Shown here one piece after another: positions 60,281-64,000 of a stretch of 64,000 bases of DNA. Location: positions 11,008,078 to 11,072,077 of the forward strand of contig NC_061070.1 in NCBI RefSeq assembly GCF_021917145.1, written 5' to 3'. Each line of letters opens with the position of its first letter. Positions within the stretch are counted from its first letter, which is position 1. Position numbers and translations under genes: made by a program. The notes below the pieces were generated by a model. The model ran no database searches and was not told the origin of the DNA. It saw only the letters and a program-made list of their open reading frames with translations. Origin of the DNA: Hypomesus transpacificus (taxonomy: Eukaryota > Chordata > Actinopteri > Osmeriformes > Osmeridae).

Positions 60281-60875
60281 ATATAGGATTAATAGCCTAC
60301 ATTGTTGTCCGTTGCACACCAGGAGCTCTCGGACTGATTGCTCATCTTGAGAACAATATTCCAAAGATGTGCAACGGTGCAATAACTTAGGGATGCACAG
60401 TAGCTTACAATGGGCTGGTTGTTTTCAAACAGTTTTTAATTATTTTATTTGAATATGTTTTATAACATGTTTTATTAATAATATAAGAGAATATTTTATG
60501 TTGAACTCCCTGTACAGGACATCATTGCTGTTAATATGACATTTTAAGAACTATATAAGAAACTCTTTGCATTCATATTCTAAAAACAAGAGACAGTTTG
60601 AACTATTTAACACAATTCAATGACATACATTTTGTTGGTTATAATGCATATTTGCTGCAATATAATGGACCAGCACAATGGCACATGGTTATCAGGCACA
60701 ATGCAACACTTTCTGTTGATACTGAATATACTGAAAGTCTCTACTGTTTGAAAGCAATTTCACAACAAAAATCAACTTATTAAAAAATATGATTTTGCAA
60801 GGATACCTGTGTATAACTTTCCCAACTCAATCAATTGAAAGTCATGAAACATGAATCACATCACAGACATAGGTG

Positions 60876-60963
<88 letters not shown>

Positions 60964-63293
60964 ATACCCGTGAAAAAGTACAAGCTCCAGGAAAGTTATT
61001 AGGATGCGGATTGCAATGAAGGAACACAACACTAAGACATCCTTTGGTAGTAGAACCTATTTATCCTATACACTGAAGAAACACAGGTCACAACACAAAG
61101 CTCACAGCGCTAATGGTGAGGTAGAAAATATATAGCCAAATTACACAAATAATGGCCATATCTGATGACACACAGGGTAAAGTTGAATCATTGGGAGATT
61201 TGTGTGACCAGTATCTTAATGACATATAGTGATTCTTGTACAAAAGTGAGCTAAATGTCACCTTCATGGTTGATATTTGTTGTTATTTTTTTCTCATCAG
61301 ATTTCAGTGATGACAACCAGACATTGTGCTTGATGCTTACAGATGCCAAACTTGAAAATAGGAGCACTGAAACAGTGATCCATCTCATTATTATGGCCTT
61401 TGTAGCTATTGAATAAGCAATTCTCCATGACTGTTGCCCTATTTGGTATAAGATACACAGGAATATCTGTGTTTTAATGTCTGGTTTAATCTTTAAAACC
61501 CTCAACGTAATCATGTATAATTCCCACTTAATGGTTCACAAATCTTATAATTGCTTCTCTAGCCACAGCCCTCTATTTCACGTTTTAATCTAATGGCTTA
61601 CTTAGATTAATATGATATTGTTTTGGGATTACAATGTTTTGAATAGCGATTGGTAAATTTCAAAATTAAATTCTATGTTGATTCGAGACCAATAATGTTT
61701 TTTCCAGTGATTATATTATTCATCCAGTGACAAACAACAACACGATATTACCAAAGGCAGGGTTCATAAACAACAGTGCCCACAGCAGCACCTGTACTGT
61801 GTATGAAACTGTGTGCTATACAAGATTCATTCGAATTTGTTTCATAAACAGCATTACTTATCGGTTACAGTCCACAACAATCCTTATATGTCCCTAAGAA
61901 GTCCCTATGCTAGCACAATACACAGCATATCTCTTATTCTTGACATCCCTCTGGTTATGAAACCTTTCAAAAATAATTGGAAGACAAAAGAAAAGTTGTA
62001 ATAAAAAGCAGTGGTAACTAAAGGAAGCAAGAATAGTGTAATTTATCATATTAGTATCACTGTGTTTTTCACACTATTACAATAAGCACTTCTATAACCA
62101 AACCGTGCAATGCTTACTGAACCAATCACATCCCACATTTTGTTTGATTACTTTTCTTATGGATGGAACAAACAGATTAGTGGCAGACAATGAAAAATAA
62201 AACCTAGAGATTAGACACACCTTATTGAGGGGTATTTGCAAAAATGGGGGGTATTAAATCTATTAAAATGTCATCAATCAGATGTATTTATTTAAATGCC
62301 TTAGCATGTTGCCATATCCAACCCAAACAAAACAACAAACATGTTGCTATACAGGCTTTTGTGTGTTGTTTGATGGAAACTATTGCCAATTAACCGAGTT
62401 TATTAACAAAAGACTCAACTGATAATGATGGTTGTTCTTTTGTCAAACAAGAGCCTCTTCAATGTGTCTAACCTCATTCAGTTAATAATTTAAAATGTTG
62501 TAGATAATAATAAATATTCCATTAAAGCGCCTTCTTCAAAAATAGGAATGGTTTTGCCTACAATGTTAATACACTGAAATAAAGAGATTAAATCAAGAGT
62601 TTACTGGGCTTGTAAAGTTGGGGTGTTTGTCCAGGTTGAATTGAAATTATGACATTTGTTTACCACTAATCCAGATGAAGAGATAAAGATTTCATTCAGG
62701 ATTACGTGAGTAATTTCAAACCTTCTTGATGATCCTCTAGGAGGCAGCACAATTCCTGAGTTTGAGAGGTTCTTTAACATTCATTTACTGGCTTTGAACT
62801 GATATGATATAAAAGTGATTACTGGGATTTAAATGATCAATGCAGTCAACTTTAAAACAGTGCGTGTATAGGCTATACAATCTTCAATCTGTTGGGAAAA
62901 AACCCCATTACAACATAAACTATCAAATTGTAATTCTGTGACAGTTTGATGTCAAGTTAAATCAAGATTATGTAACTTTTGAATTCCACTGACGTTCACT
63001 AGTCAGTAAAGTTGGTAGATGCATTTCCCTCTTACCCCTCTTATGGATCCTACCCCAAATACTGAATGTTTGAATAGTTTTCTCACGAGACTGTCATTCG
63101 AGGAAAAGCCTCGCAAAAATCCAGTTGGAAACTCAGTTAGACACGTCACTGTTAAAAAGGGCATCACTTGTGTTGTATTGGCCAGGGAACACTAAACTGT
63201 GTGTAATAACTGAACATCAACCTTGCTCCCACCCTCAACTACCTGAGGAATCTTGAGGAGGGTCGGGCTTGAGTTGACTCTTGCAAGAGGAAT
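60281..63293. other. VSX1 3' UTR and VSX1-ACSS1 spacer
   Basis: This is three kb of AT-rich, non-coding DNA. I see no clear AATAAA close to the VSX1 stop. It holds a (TC)n microsatellite at 60879-60960. The ACSS1 promoter and 5' UTR must lie at its right end. Confidence 0.55.
60879..60960. repeat. (TC)n microsatellite, 82 bases
   Basis: A pure TC dinucleotide run downstream of VSX1. Confidence 0.95.
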
Positions 63294-63976
63294 ATGGCTG
63301 CATATAAAACCTGGAAAAGTTTGGCCCATTTTTTCATTAAAGAAAACACTTTCTTCAAGACCGGATACTTCCGAAAAAGCATATTTAACTCTCTAAAGTC
63401 TCCTCAACGTCTGGAGCGAACCATTTCTAGCATCGGCGATAGATACACGAATTTTTCACCGTGTTTGAGTTCTGTTCTTGCAGGGCGGTCTTACAAGGAA
63501 TTATACGATTTATCGGTTAAGGACCCAGATGTCTTTTGGGGGTCCATCGCTAAAGAGAGACTAACATGGATTAAACCATTTGATATCGTGAAGGATTGCG
63601 AGATTACAAATGCACAAACCAACTGGTTTGTGGGGGGTAAATTAAACGTATCTGGTAAGACATTTTCATTCTATTCATCCACATTCTATTGTCATTCGCA
63701 CGACTTTCCCACACTTTTTAACATGTAAATGAAAGACGCTTCTTTATGTCCACATTAGCATACTTGGTTTGCATGGCCAGGTTCTGTATGTATTTTATAT
63801 TTCAGTTGAACCTTCTGAAAATCCCTCCATTACTTGACAAACATTAAAGTTTAACCAAATAATACATTGTCATTGCCAGTCAATTGTTTGGATGTACACG
63901 TAGAGAAGCATCCTGACAGAGTCGCCCTCATCTGGGAGCGAGATGAACCAGGCACTGAAGTGAAAGTTACATATAG
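63294..63976 (+). CDS. acss1: Mitochondrial acetyl-CoA synthetase, N-terminal part (3' partial)
   Basis: The first two exons, 63294-63654 and 63880-63976, give 152 residues before the window ends. ACSS1 ligates acetate to CoA with ATP in the mitochondrial matrix. The first about 40 residues (MAAYKTWKSLAHFFIKENTF) are basic and amphipathic and lack acidic residues except one, as expected of a targeting peptide. The acetyl-CoA synthetase N-terminal segment follows (SYKELYDLSVKDPDVFWGSI and TWIKPFDIVKD). Exon 2 carries LIWERDEPGTEVKVTY, a family hallmark at the start of the AMP-binding fold. The ATP and CoA motifs lie outside the window. The mitochondrial paralogue is chosen by synteny with VSX1 and by the leader. 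Confidence 0.95.
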
Positions 63977-64000
63977 GTAAGACCTTGCAACCAAATTCAG

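Noticed and set aside
60879-60960. Regularly spaced repeats as a CRISPR-like array
   Set aside because: It is a pure TC dinucleotide microsatellite in a vertebrate genome.

Overview
The window is nuclear DNA of a ray-finned (teleost) fish. Genes are split into many short exons with GT/AG splice sites. The encoded proteins are clear vertebrate orthologues. Introns and spacers carry tRNA-derived SINEs, 5'-truncated LINE tails and long simple repeats of the fish type. I cannot name the species. There is no sign of a bacterial, viral or plasmid component, and no CRISPR array.

Eight protein-coding genes were assembled exon by exon: the 3' end of NINL (+, 18-898), GINS1 (-, 2027-3435), ABHD12 (+, 4865-16909), PYGB (-, 20433-30446), a BANF1-type gene (+, 31055-31478), ENTPD6 (-, 32207-40009), VSX1 (+, 58296-60280) and the 5' end of ACSS1 (+, from 63294). 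Apart from the BANF gene, order and relative orientation match human 20p11.21 (ACSS1-VSX1-ENTPD6-PYGB-ABHD12-GINS1-NINL) as I recall it, so this is an old vertebrate synteny block read in reverse. In the complete genes every exon keeps reading frame with its neighbours.

Layout: 0-20 kb is a compact gene cluster. GINS1 and ABHD12 are head to head over about 1.4 kb, NINL and GINS1 are tail to tail, and ABHD12 and PYGB are tail to tail. From 20 to 40 kb come PYGB, BANF and ENTPD6, with PYGB and BANF head to head over about 0.6 kb. From 40 to 58 kb there is an 18-kb gene-poor interval upstream of VSX1. It holds several retroposon remnants, a tandem duplication, a perfect hairpin, AT-rich stretches with homeodomain-type motifs, and one unexplained exon-like open frame on the minus strand (49427-49678). 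From 58 to 64 kb lie VSX1 and the start of ACSS1.

The genes do not form one pathway. They cover centrosome/microtubule anchoring (NINL), DNA replication (GINS1), lysophospholipid hydrolysis (ABHD12), glycogen breakdown (PYGB), chromatin/nuclear envelope (BANF), nucleotide hydrolysis in the secretory pathway (ENTPD6), retinal transcription (VSX1) and mitochondrial acetate activation (ACSS1). I found no convincing undescribed molecular system. The items most worth a second look are the BANF gene's position beside PYGB, two different tRNA-derived SINE types sharing one LINE tail with a LINE fragment in the same window, and the orphan exon candidate.
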